Made by a program: the position numbers and the translations under genes. The notes under the pieces are model-generated. The model worked only from the letters and a program-made list of their open reading frames with translations. It did no database searches and was not told the origin of the DNA. From Streptomyces sp. NBC_01283 (GTDB lineage: Bacteria; Actinomycetota; Actinomycetes; Streptomycetales; Streptomycetaceae), in contig NZ_CP108430.1 in the NCBI RefSeq assembly GCF_041435335.1, forward strand, positions 5,989,001-6,053,000: a stretch of 64,000 bases of DNA, written 5' to 3'. Of the stretch, positions 56,524 to 64,000 are shown one piece after another (within the stretch, counting starts at the first letter, position 1; every line of letters begins with the position of its first letter).

Positions 56524-58614
56524 TTACGCCGTGACCGAGTCCTCTGCGCCGTTCTGTTCGGCCGGGTCGGACTCCATTTCTTCCGCTGCGTCCTCCGCCG
56601 CGCGCTGGCCGGGGATTTCCGCGTCGATGCGGGTGGCCATGCGGATGCGGCGTTCGTCGGCCTTGGCCGAGAGCGCGAGGGCCGCCTGGTTGAAGCGGAC
56701 CAGCGAGGGCGGGTCCGAGGGGCCCAGGAGGTGCTCCTTGAGGGCCGCGCGGGCCTCGGCGTGGGCGTCCTTCTCCGGGGAGCGGACGGCCTCCAGGAGG
56801 GCCGGGACGCCCTCGGCGGTCGGGGAGAGGATCGTTGCCGCGCTCACCGTCGGGAAGCCCGCGCGGAAGTCCGCCTCGGACATGCCGGACGTGTTGGCGA
56901 CCGCGTACGGCTTCTCGTTCGTCAGCCAGTCGGAGACGACCGAGGAGACATCGCTGATCAGCAGGTCCGCCTGGTTGAAGCAGGAGAAGATCGCGGGGCG
57001 CGCCGTGGTGATGATCTGGTGCTCCCACTCGGGGAACGACGCCCAGTACGCCGCCTCCCACGCGGCCGTCGCCTCGGCGACCGCCGCCTGCTGGTCCCCG
57101 TCGGGGGTGCCCTGGAGCATCATGCGCTCCATCTCGTCCACGCTCTTGCGGAACGCGGTCGAGGTCAACTGGTCCAGCTCGGCGGCGCGGCGCGCCAGTT
57201 CGGCGGCCGCCTCCGGGCCGGGACGCTCGCCCGAACGCTTGGCGGCGGCCTCGCGGATCATCGCCTTGATGCGCAGGTCGGCGGCGCCGGCGCGGGGGTC
57301 CTGCGAACCGGTCATCGGGTGCGGCTTGTAGATGAGCCGGACGCCAGGGTCGGCGAGGAGGTGCCGGACGATGTTCTCGCCCGCGAGGGTCACCGACGTG
57401 TTGCCGGGGTTGCCGTCCCAGCCCTCCCAGGTGGGGGCGTACAGCACGGTCGTGAACGGGCCCGTGGGGGCGCCCGTGGACCGCAGGATCGGGGACAGCT
57501 GGGGGCGGCCGACCTCGACCACGTCCTTGTCGTCCACGCCGACGTCGGCGGCTTGGTAGCGGTCGCGCGCGGCGGGTCCGGCCACCCACACCTCGTCGTA
57601 CGCCTTCGCGTACGGGTTGCAGGAGGACAGCTTGTCGCTCTCGCCGTGGTTGATGAAGGCGTGCTTGATCGTCGGGATGCGCAGGACCTGCGAGGTCTTC
57701 GCGGCGTTCGCCGGGTGCAGCATCATCTTCAGCGTCGAGGTCTCCAGGGAGAACATCGTCGCGACCTTCGGGAAGCAGATGATCGGGACGTCCGTCGCGT
57801 CGATCTTCTGCACCATGAACCGCTCACGCAGCACGATCAGCGGCTTGCCGTCGAGCTTGGAGAGCGTGGAGAGCCACATGTTCGCCTGGTACGCGGACGT
57901 GGCGCCGCCCGAGAAGTACATGGCGACGGACGGCTGGTACTCGGCCAGCCAGTTGTCCAGCCACTCCATGACCTTCTCGTCGTTCTTCGCGCGCTTCTTG
58001 GGGAGCAGCCACGTGGCGAGGTAGATCGCGCCGAGGCCCATCAGGGCGATGGAGATCCCCAGGCCGATGCCGCCCCAGTACGCGTCCGTGGTGCCCGCGG
58101 TGACCATCAGGCCGGCCGTGGCGGGGATCGAGAACGTGAGCAGGCGGTGGGCCTGGCGGCGCGAGAGGATCCGCGGCGGGGCCTTGGTCAGGTGCAGCTC
58201 GGACGTGTCGATGTTGCGCGTGACGATCGGCAGCTGCCGGCGGCGGCGCACCAGTATGGCGGTGGCCTGGCAGCCGAAGTGCAGGAAGTAGAAGGCAAGC
58301 AGCGAGATCGTCAGCGGCGACTGCTCGGCGAGCGGCTCGATGCCGTCGATGCGCAGCAGGCCGACCAGGATCAACATGTCGCGCAGGAGCTGCCTGACGG
58401 TGACATCGAAACGGATCTTGCCAAGGAGGGAGAGGAGCCCCGGCTGCTTGTACTGCAGATAGACGTCGAGCGCGAGGTTCGCCGCCGATGCGGCGATGAA
58501 CACCGGTACGTACGGGACCAGCGCGCTGACGAGCTGGGCCGTGAAGAGCGCGAACATCGCGAACAGCGCGGTGAGCTGCACGATGCGGCGGGGTGCGAGT
58601 CCGGCAGAGGGCAC
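56524..58614 (-). CDS. Membrane-anchored CDP-glycerol glycerophosphotransferase-like protein
   Basis: About 696 residues from the GTG at 58614 (CAGGAG nine bases upstream). The frame is open for a further 500 bp, but that overlaps proB and is not protein-like. The N-terminal part has about six membrane segments (15-220). The C-terminal part matches the TagB/TagF-type glycerophosphotransferase fold: FINHGESDK, YAPTWEGWDGN, LIYKPHP and the end motif DLLISDVSSVVSDWL. Such enzymes build poly-glycerol-phosphate or other teichoic-type wall polymers from CDP-linked donors. A helical insertion rich in Glu, Ala and Arg (about 440-500) separates the last blocks. The acceptor is unknown. Confidence 0.82.
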   Translation of the reverse strand: MPSAGLAPRRIVQLTALFAMFALFTAQLVSALVPYVPVFIAASAANLALDVYLQYKQPGLLSLLGKIRFDVTVRQLLRDMLILVGLLRIDGIEPLAEQSPLTISLLAFYFLHFGCQATAILVRRRRQLPIVTRNIDTSELHLTKAPPRILSRRQAHRLLTFSIPATAGLMVTAGTTDAYWGGIGLGISIALMGLGAIYLATWLLPKKRAKNDEKVMEWLDNWLAEYQPSVAMYFSGGATSAYQANMWLSTLSKLDGKPLIVLRERFMVQKIDATDVPIICFPKVATMFSLETSTLKMMLHPANAAKTSQVLRIPTIKHAFINHGESDKLSSCNPYAKAYDEVWVAGPAARDRYQAADVGVDDKDVVEVGRPQLSPILRSTGAPTGPFTTVLYAPTWEGWDGNPGNTSVTLAGENIVRHLLADPGVRLIYKPHPMTGSQDPRAGAADLRIKAMIREAAAKRSGERPGPEAAAELARRAAELDQLTSTAFRKSVDEMERMMLQGTPDGDQQAAVAEATAAWEAAYWASFPEWEHQIITTARPAIFSCFNQADLLISDVSSVVSDWLTNEKPYAVANTSGMSEADFRAGFPTVSAATILSPTAEGVPALLEAVRSPEKDAHAEARAALKEHLLGPSDPPSLVRFNQAALALSAKADERRIRMATRIDAEIPGQRAAEDAAEEMESDPAEQNGAEDSVTA

Positions 58615-58716
58615 GGGCTTGGGCTCCTGGCGGGGGATCGGATGGGGGTGATGGGGGGAAGGCGGGGAAGTCGACCACTGACCGTATGACGTGCGGTGGT
58701 CCTGTAGCAATCTTCC

Positions 58717-58730
58717 GTGACGACAATCAC
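58717..58730. promoter_or_regulatory. Second candidate Crp-type site (GTGA-N6-TCAC)
   Basis: GTGACGACAATCAC in the divergent region between the glycerophosphotransferase-like gene and proB. It fits GTGA-N6-TCAC but not the stricter Streptomyces form ending GNCAC. A TAGATT hexamer further right, near 58836, may be the proB -10 element. Confidence 0.25.
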
Positions 58731-58897
58731 CGGATAAAGGGGCAAAGGTACTGAACCTTCGGGCGAGGATTTGCCTCCGGGGAGTCTTCGGTCCGTCCCT
58801 CGAAATGGATGGGCGGCACACGCGCTCACTCGCGTAGATTGCTGGTCCGGCAGGGATCCGGCAGGGATCGGGATCTTCGGGATCATTGGGGAAGCAC

Positions 58898-60088
58898 GTG
58901 GCTGGGGCAAGGCAGGGCATCGCAGAGGCCCACAGGATCGTCGTCAAGGTCGGGTCCTCGTCCCTGACCACCGCGTCGGGGGGCCTGGACGCCGACCGCG
59001 TCGACGCCCTCGTCGACGTGCTGGCCAAGAGCCGCAGCGGCGGCGAGCGCGAGGTCGTGCTCGTATCGTCCGGTGCCATCGCGGCCGGTCTTTCGCCGCT
59101 GGGGCTCCGTAGGCGCCCCAAGGACCTGGCGAGGCAGCAAGCGGCCGCCAGCGTCGGCCAGGGGCTTCTCGTGGCCCGCTACACCGCTTCCTTCGCGCGC
59201 TACGGCGTACGCGTCGGGCAGGTGCTCCTCACCTCCGACGACATGGCACGGCGTGCCCACCACCGCAACGCCTCCCGCACCCTCGACCAGCTCCTGGCGA
59301 TGGGCGCGCTGCCCGTCGTGAACGAGAACGACACGGTGGCGACGGACGAGATCCGCTTCGGCGACAACGACCGGCTCGCCGCGCTCGTCGCCCATCTCGT
59401 CCACGCCGATCTCCTCGTCCTGCTCTCCGACGTGGACGGCCTCTACGACGGCGACCCGGCCAGGCCGGGCACCTCCCGGATCTCCGAGGTGACGGGCCCC
59501 GCCGACATAGCGCACGTCCAGATCGGCAGCGCGGGCAAGGCGGGCGTCGGCACCGGCGGCATGGTCACCAAGGTCGAGGCCGCGCGGATCGCCGCCGCGG
59601 CCGGGATCCCGGTGGTCCTGACCTCCGCCAGCCAGGCCGCCGACGCCCTCGCTGGCCGCGACACCGGCACGTACTTCCACCGCACGGGCCGCCGCTCCGC
59701 CGACCGGCTCCTCTGGCTCCAGCACGCCTCCGAGCCGCAGGGCGCACTGACGCTCGACGACGGGGCGGTGCGCGCGGTCGTCGAGGGGCGCAAATCGCTG
59801 CTGCCCGCCGGCATCGCGGCGGTCGAGGGCGACTTCGCCGCGGGCGACCCGGTCGAGCTGCGGGACACCGCGGGGCGGGCCGTGGCGCGCGGTCTGGTGA
59901 ACTTCGACGCCAAGGAGCTCCCGCAGCTCCTCGGCCGTTCCACGCGGGATCTCGCGCGGGAGCTCGGACCGGCGTACGAGCGGGAAGTGGTGCACCGGGA
60001 CGACCTGGCGCTGCTGCACGACCAGCTCCGCGCGCCCCGGCCGAAAACAGCCGCGAACGCCGTGCGAGGACCGGCCCCTGCGAGGTGA
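58898..60088 (+). CDS. proB: Glutamate 5-kinase
   Basis: First step of proline synthesis: ATP plus glutamate gives glutamyl phosphate. 396 residues. The amino-acid kinase domain starts IVVKVGSSSLT near residue 15, with LVSSGAIAAG and NENDTVATDEIRFGDND (glutamate and magnesium site) following. A C-terminal PUA domain covers about 285-370. The GTG at 58898 follows GGGGAAG; a TTG at 58886 is in frame but lies upstream of that ribosome site. proA follows after one unrelated small gene, so the pathway pair is split by about 660 bp. Confidence 0.95.
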   Translation: MAGARQGIAEAHRIVVKVGSSSLTTASGGLDADRVDALVDVLAKSRSGGEREVVLVSSGAIAAGLSPLGLRRRPKDLARQQAAASVGQGLLVARYTASFARYGVRVGQVLLTSDDMARRAHHRNASRTLDQLLAMGALPVVNENDTVATDEIRFGDNDRLAALVAHLVHADLLVLLSDVDGLYDGDPARPGTSRISEVTGPADIAHVQIGSAGKAGVGTGGMVTKVEAARIAAAAGIPVVLTSASQAADALAGRDTGTYFHRTGRRSADRLLWLQHASEPQGALTLDDGAVRAVVEGRKSLLPAGIAAVEGDFAAGDPVELRDTAGRAVARGLVNFDAKELPQLLGRSTRDLARELGPAYEREVVHRDDLALLHDQLRAPRPKTAANAVRGPAPAR

Positions 60089-60146
60089 AACTCCCCAAAA
60101 CCGCCCCGCGGAGGCGCTTGGCCTGCTCAACTTTGTTCCAGACACT

Positions 60147-60184
60147 TCCGCACGACCATTGCGTATCCGCACCACCATTGCGTA
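60147..60184 (+). repeat. Tandem 19-bp direct repeat before a small unknown gene
   Basis: Two head-to-tail copies of TCCGCACGACCATTGCGTA (60147-60165 and 60166-60184), 18 of 19 bases identical. The second copy ends 12 bp before the GTG at 60197 and runs into its GAGGAGG ribosome site. Tandem repeats at this position could be operators or affect translation initiation. Confidence 0.85.
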
Positions 60185-60196
60185 GAGGAGGCCGTC

Positions 60197-60676
60197 GTGA
60201 GACGAGTGCGCCCGGGGGCTCCGTCCCGCGCGCCGGCCGAACGGTCCCTGACCAGCGTTGCCGCGGGGGCCACGTACACCGGTGACACGCAAGCGGCGGG
60301 CGAGACGGACGAGAGGGAGGGCGAGACGGTGGACGCGCCCCGTCTGTGGCACGTCACCCTGAGTGTCTCGGGGAGCGAAGCCCCGCTGAAAGAGGTCAGG
60401 CGTGGCCTCGAACAGCTCGCTCACGACCACCCCTTTCTGCTGACCAGCAGGTATGCGCCCGACCACGCGGAGATCCGGTACTGGGAAGAGGCCCGCGACC
60501 TGCACGACGCGGCCGCGGTCGCGCTCCGGCTCTGGGGCGAGCACCGGCAGAGCGCGCAGCTCCCGCCCTGGGAGATCGTGGGGCTGGAGGTGATCGACCG
60601 CGACACGTACCACCAGCGCATCGCGGAGGGGTACGGTCCGCTTCCGGCGACCCCGGTGGGCGTGCACCCTTTTTGA
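60197..60676 (+). CDS. Small conserved protein, unknown function
   Basis: 159 residues from the GTG at 60197, which has an excellent GAGGAGG ribosome site. An in-frame GTG at 60329, also with a GGGAGGG site, would give a 115-residue form starting at the ordered region DAPRLWHVTLSVSGS. The first 45 residues are low in complexity. The ordered part has a ferredoxin-like alternation: a strand, helix EVRRGLEQLAHDHPFLL, strand AEIRYWEE, helix DAAAVALRLWGEHR, then a strand WEIVGLEVIDR. I do not recognise a family. It lies between proB and proA. Confidence 0.72.
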   Translation: MRRVRPGAPSRAPAERSLTSVAAGATYTGDTQAAGETDEREGETVDAPRLWHVTLSVSGSEAPLKEVRRGLEQLAHDHPFLLTSRYAPDHAEIRYWEEARDLHDAAAVALRLWGEHRQSAQLPPWEIVGLEVIDRDTYHQRIAEGYGPLPATPVGVHPF

Positions 60677-60750
60677 GCCGTCGTGAGCACCGTGGTCTCG
60701 GCTGCTGAAACAGTGGGTGGACCCCGGCCGCCGCCTATTACGCTGCGGGC

Positions 60751-62061
60751 ATGACGTCCCTCACCCCTCCGTTCTCGGGCCTGCCGTACGACAACCTCTC
60801 GCCCGTCGCCCAGGCCGCCTACCGCGCCCGCGGCGCCGCCGCGACGCTCGCGCCGCTGCCGCGTGCCGCCAAGGACGACGCGCTCCTGGCGATCGCCGAC
60901 GCCCTTGAGGTGCGCACCGCCGAGATCATCGAGGCCAACGGCAAGGACACCGCCCGTGCCCGTGAGGCCGGGACGAGCGAGTCCATCGTCGACCGTCTGA
61001 CGCTCACCCCGGAGCGGGTCCGCGCCATCGCCGCCGACGTGCGCGACGTGGCGGGCCTGCCCGACCCCGTCGGTGAGGTCGTCCGCGGCTCGACCCTGCC
61101 GAACGGCATCGACCTGCGCCAGGTCCGCGTCCCGCTGGGCGTCGTCGGGATCATCTACGAGGCCCGCCCGAACGTCACCGTGGACGCCGCCGCCCTCTGC
61201 CTGAAGTCCGGCAACGCGGTACTCCTGCGGGGCTCGTCGTCGGCGTACGAATCGAACACCGCGCTGGTCCGGGTCCTTCGCGACGCCGTCCACGGAGCGG
61301 GTCTGCCCGCCGACGCCGTCCAGCTCGTGCCGGGCGACAACCGCGACTCCGTGCGCGAGCTGATGCGCGCCCGCGGCCTCGTCGACGTCCTCATCCCGCG
61401 CGGCGGCGCCTCGCTGATCAAGACCGTCGTCGAGGAGTCCACCGTCCCGGTCATCGAGACCGGCACCGGCAACTGCCACGTCTACGTGGACGCCGAGGCC
61501 GACATCGACATGGCCGTCGACATCCTCATCAACTCCAAGGCCCAGCGCCCCAGCGTCTGCAACGCCGCCGAGACCCTCCTGGTGCACGCGGACATCGCCG
61601 ACGCCTTCCTGCCGCGCGCGCTGGACGCCCTCGCCGAGGCCGGGGTCACCGTGCACGCCGACGAGCGGGTCATCGGGTACGTAGAGGGCACAGACGGGTC
61701 CAAGGCCACCGTCGTGCCCGCGACGACCGAGGACTGGGAGACCGAATACCTCTCGTACGACATCGCGGCCGGCATCGTCGACTCCCTGGAGCAGGCCGTC
61801 GAGCACATCCGCCTGTGGACCTCCGGGCACACCGAGGCGATCGTCACCACCTCGCAGCAGGCAGCGCGCCGCTTCACCCAGCTCGTGGACTCCACCACGG
61901 TCGCCGTGAACGCCTCCACGCGCTTCACGGACGGCAGCCAGTTCGGCTTCGGCGCCGAGATCGGAATCTCCACGCAGAAGCTGCACGCCCGGGGCCCGAT
62001 GGGGCTTCCCGAGCTGACGTCGACGAAGTACATCCTCACCGGCGACGGCCACACCCGCTGA
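60751..62061 (+). CDS. proA: Gamma-glutamyl phosphate reductase
   Basis: Second step of proline synthesis: NADPH-dependent reduction of glutamyl phosphate to the semialdehyde. 436 residues, aldehyde-dehydrogenase fold. The active-site cysteine is C270 in [15 protein letters not shown]. The cofactor and substrate stretches [19 protein letters not shown] and IPRGGASLI are present, and the C-terminal [14 protein letters not shown] signature is intact. The ATG has no ribosome site; TACGCT ends six bases before it (60739-60744), suggesting leaderless translation. Confidence 0.96.
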   Translation: MTSLTPPFSGLPYDNLSPVAQAAYRARGAAATLAPLPRAAKDDALLAIADALEVRTAEIIEANGKDTARAREAGTSESIVDRLTLTPERVRAIAADVRDVAGLPDPVGEVVRGSTLPNGIDLRQVRVPLGVVGIIYEARPNVTVDAAALCLKSGNAVLLRGSSSAYESNTALVRVLRDAVHGAGLPADAVQLVPGDNRDSVRELMRARGLVDVLIPRGGASLIKTVVEESTVPVIETGTGNCHVYVDAEADIDMAVDILINSKAQRPSVCNAAETLLVHADIADAFLPRALDALAEAGVTVHADERVIGYVEGTDGSKATVVPATTEDWETEYLSYDIAAGIVDSLEQAVEHIRLWTSGHTEAIVTTSQQAARRFTQLVDSTTVAVNASTRFTDGSQFGFGAEIGISTQKLHARGPMGLPELTSTKYILTGDGHTR

Positions 62062-62139
62062 GGCCGCCGAGTCGGAGAGCGGCGGCCTAATTCCCTTACC
62101 GTCTGCCCAGATTGCCCCTTCCGGGGCTAGGCTGGAAGG

Positions 62140-62712
62140 GTGCCGGAGGACGTGGGGGGCACGCCGTCGTTTCCTGACGGCTGGGAGCCCGACGACGACC
62201 ACGACCGCGGGGGTGCGGACGAAGAGTTCGCCTCCGTGGTCTTCGACGAGGCCTTCGTCAAGGCCGCCGAGATACATGAACCCACCGCGGTGGAGCGGCT
62301 GTTGGCCGCCGCCCAGGCGCGGGCCGAGGCCTCCGAGGCCGAGAGCCGCCGGGCCCGCACCCGGGGCTCGGGCCGTGACGCGGCGGACGACGACCTCTAC
62401 GACGAGGGCTTCGGCCCGGACGGCGGCGAGTTCGGCCACGACGCGGACCTCGACGACGTGTACGACCGGGAGTTCACCGAGGACGGATACGGCCGCCAGG
62501 GCTATGGCGGCCGCAACCGCTGGCACCGCCCGGTCGCCTGGATGCTCGCCCTCGTGATGGGCATAGGCATGGTCGCGCTCGCCTTCACCGCTGTCTACCG
62601 CGGCGCGTCGGCGGGCCGCCAGGACCCTTCCCCGCCGCCGGTGTCCACGGAGCCGTCGGCCTCCGCCGAGTACGGCCCGCCGCCGGTGTCGGCGACGCCC
62701 CGCACCCCGTGA
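62140..62712 (+). CDS. Single-pass membrane protein with SVVFDE motif
   Basis: 190 residues from the GTG at 62140. A long acidic cytoplasmic region (1-125) contains EEFASVVFDEAFVKAAEIHE near residues 28-47, an Ala/Glu helix, and a Gly/Asp/Tyr-rich stretch. One membrane segment (about 130-153) is followed by a short Pro/Ser-rich outside tail. The SVVFDE(A/S)FV(K/R)AA motif also occurs at the start of the next gene's product. A TAGGCT hexamer ends six bases before the start. No function is known. Confidence 0.75.
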   Translation: MPEDVGGTPSFPDGWEPDDDHDRGGADEEFASVVFDEAFVKAAEIHEPTAVERLLAAAQARAEASEAESRRARTRGSGRDAADDDLYDEGFGPDGGEFGHDADLDDVYDREFTEDGYGRQGYGGRNRWHRPVAWMLALVMGIGMVALAFTAVYRGASAGRQDPSPPPVSTEPSASAEYGPPPVSATPRTP

Positions 62713-62778
62713 GAAGTTGTCAGAACTTGTCGCGTACCAGGGCGTTTACCTGACCGCGCGGAGACCTACCCTGAAGGT

Positions 62779-63846
62779 ATGGGCGGGCCAGGAGAACCAC
62801 CTGAGGGGACACCCGAGGGTGCTCCCGCCGGTGGTGAGGACGAGTACCGATCCGTCGTGTTCGACGAGTCGTTCGTCCGCGCCGCGCGGCTCCAGGAGTA
62901 CTCCGCGCAGGAGCGCATGAGTGACCACACCCATGCGGTGCGCCGCCGTCCAGCCCGCCACCGGCACCTCTCCAGACAGGCCGTGATCCTCGTCGTGCTG
63001 ATCGCCGTCGCCTTCGGCACCGCGATCTACATGGGCGTACGCCACCCGTACCAGAACCCGGCCGCCCAGCGCCCCGAGCCGCTGCGGATGACGGTCATCC
63101 CGCTCGCCCCGCCGGGGCCCGTGCCCGGCGCCGAGAAGGTGGCCGAGCTGTACGAGCACAGTCCGGCCGCGCAGTTCCGGGTGGGCGCGTCCGGCATCAA
63201 CCTCCCCGCCGCGCACCGGACCTCGCACTTCTCGGACGGTCAGGTGATGACCGCGCTGACCACCGCCAAGGACTATCTCGTGGAGTCGTCGCTCGACCCG
63301 GACGTCCTCACCGGCGGCGCCGTGCGCTCCACGAGGATCCTGCTCGACCCGAGGCAGCTCGACCAGTTCGACGAGAGCTTCGCCCACCCGGCGGCCGACG
63401 GCCGGCACGCGCCCACCGGCTGGCTGGTGCGGTTCGACCCGACGAGGACCGCCCTCGCCTCGCCCGGCATCCGCGTCCACGGCACGCTGCACGCCACCGA
63501 GGCGGACAAGAACACCCTTGAGGTGTCCTCGGACCACACCTTCGTCTACGCGCTGCGGCCGGCCGGCAAGGGCGAGCACGTCAAGGCCTCGCTGTTCACC
63601 GTCCGCCGTGAGCTGCAGTTCCGCTTCGACCGCGACGACCTGCGGATGCGCCAGGCCGAGCTGCTCGTCTCGTACATGCAGGCGGGCCCGCTCGCCTGCT
63701 CCGCCGACGCCGCCAACCAGCTGCGGCCGCTGCTCGCCGGACAGAAGGCGAAGGCGGGCGGCCCCGCGGGCACCGACCCGTACGCGACGGGCGATGCCAC
63801 GGCGCTGTGCGGCTCGCTCTCGGCGGCCGCCCAGCCCTCGCTCTGA
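62779..63846 (+). CDS. Membrane protein with SVVFDE motif and large outside domain
   Basis: 355 residues from the ATG at 62779. The cytoplasmic N-terminus holds EYRSVVFDESFVRAARLQEY (about 23-42), the same motif as in the preceding gene, then a basic RRRPARHRHLSRQ stop-transfer region. One membrane segment lies at about 73-92. An extracytoplasmic domain of about 260 residues follows, with DPRQLDQFDESFAHP and two late cysteines (PLACSAD, TALCGSL) that may form a disulfide. A TACCCT hexamer ends six bases before the start. I do not recognise the outer domain. Confidence 0.8.
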   Translation: MGGPGEPPEGTPEGAPAGGEDEYRSVVFDESFVRAARLQEYSAQERMSDHTHAVRRRPARHRHLSRQAVILVVLIAVAFGTAIYMGVRHPYQNPAAQRPEPLRMTVIPLAPPGPVPGAEKVAELYEHSPAAQFRVGASGINLPAAHRTSHFSDGQVMTALTTAKDYLVESSLDPDVLTGGAVRSTRILLDPRQLDQFDESFAHPAADGRHAPTGWLVRFDPTRTALASPGIRVHGTLHATEADKNTLEVSSDHTFVYALRPAGKGEHVKASLFTVRRELQFRFDRDDLRMRQAELLVSYMQAGPLACSADAANQLRPLLAGQKAKAGGPAGTDPYATGDATALCGSLSAAAQPSL

Positions 63847-63848
63847 AC

Positions 63849-63893
63849 CCTGCGGGTCCTGCGGGTCCTGCGGGTCCTGCGGGACCTGAGGGT
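63849..63893 (+). repeat. Short tandem repeat, 9-bp unit
   Basis: Five head-to-tail units of CCTGCGGGT just after the stop at 63846: three exact, one with the last base changed, and a fifth (CCTGAGGGT) with one internal change. It is in the intergenic space before the next leftward gene. Confidence 0.85.
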
Positions 63894-63920
63894 CCCAGGG
63901 GCCCTGACCGGCTTCGGCGG

Positions 63921-64000
63921 TTACCCGGCTTCGTCGGTCGGCGGGTCGTCGTTCCGGCCGCCGCCCTGCTTCCCGCTCTGTCCGCCCTGCCCGGTCTGAC
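63921..64000 (-). CDS. Possible C-terminal tail of a leftward gene, cut by window edge
   Basis: On the minus strand the last 80 bases give an open frame ending TAA at 63921. It encodes a Gln/Gly-rich tail (QTGQGGQSGKQGGGRND, then DPPTDEAG). Such tails are common in actinobacterial proteins. Too little is visible to identify it. Confidence 0.35.
   Translation of the reverse strand, partial: QTGQGGQSGKQGGGRNDDPPTDEAG

Noticed and set aside
54860..57589. Long minus-strand frame opposite obg
   Set aside because: Shadow of Obg codon bias; Obg motifs and conserved rplU-rpmA-obg order are on the plus strand.
63849..63893. CRISPR-like array
   Set aside because: Units are 9 bp with no spacers; it is a simple tandem repeat. 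No array or cas gene is seen anywhere in the window.

Overview
The window is a stretch of Streptomyces chromosome. Evidence: very high GC with strong third-position bias, frequent GTG starts, and a gene order (tig, clpP1, clpP2, clpX, valS, folC, ndk, mreB, mreC, mreD, penicillin-binding protein 2, rodA/sfr, then rne, rplU, rpmA, obg, proB, proA) that I recall from Streptomyces coelicolor around SCO2580-SCO2620. I see no insertion sequence, phage, plasmid, CRISPR or secondary-metabolite cluster. It is core chromosome with a modest number of accessory genes.

Layout. 1-7741: three related amino-acid permeases (the first cut by the window edge) interspersed with bioY, an FAD-linked oxidase and a membrane Ser/Thr kinase. 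7926-18783: housekeeping and accessory genes: rpiB, a Nei/Fpg glycosylase, a small superinfection-immunity-family membrane protein, an Eis-type acetyltransferase, a SpoIIE-type phosphatase, a CPA2 antiporter, an ABC/FtsX exporter pair, an HD hydrolase and an acyltransferase. 18784-20064: a long gene-poor stretch, a tiny membrane protein, and tRNA-Gly and tRNA-Pro on opposite strands. 20191-24722: trigger factor and the ClpP1P2/ClpX protease, with a candidate ClgR operator before clpP1.

24812-32779: a tandemly duplicated pair of Pro/Gln/Gly-rich membrane proteins, valS, an orphan histidine kinase, and a second full-length MreB. 32913-34795: folC and a DUF4233 membrane protein. 34917-41954: ndk and the elongation/spore-wall morphogenesis operon mreBCD-pbp2-rodA. 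42004-48401: a CYTH-CHAD protein, the radical SAM gene and its DUF2344 partner gene, separated by an acetyltransferase and a repeat-built membrane protein. 48638-56392: RNase E/G with long low-complexity arms, a secreted phospholipase D-like protein, ribosomal proteins L21 and L27, and the Obg GTPase. 56524-64000: a membrane-anchored glycerophosphotransferase-like protein, proB and proA, and two adjacent membrane proteins sharing an N-terminal motif.

Nothing here is an obvious new multi-gene system. The most interesting points are: the extra MreB next to folC; a near-identical 195-bp-period repeat inside a membrane-protein gene; two genes whose best Shine-Dalgarno sequence points at a non-canonical start codon (CTG and ATC); a 19-bp tandem repeat just before a small unknown gene; an RNase E carrying one basic motif many times on both sides of its catalytic core; and a consistent layout suggesting leaderless transcripts at seven genes.
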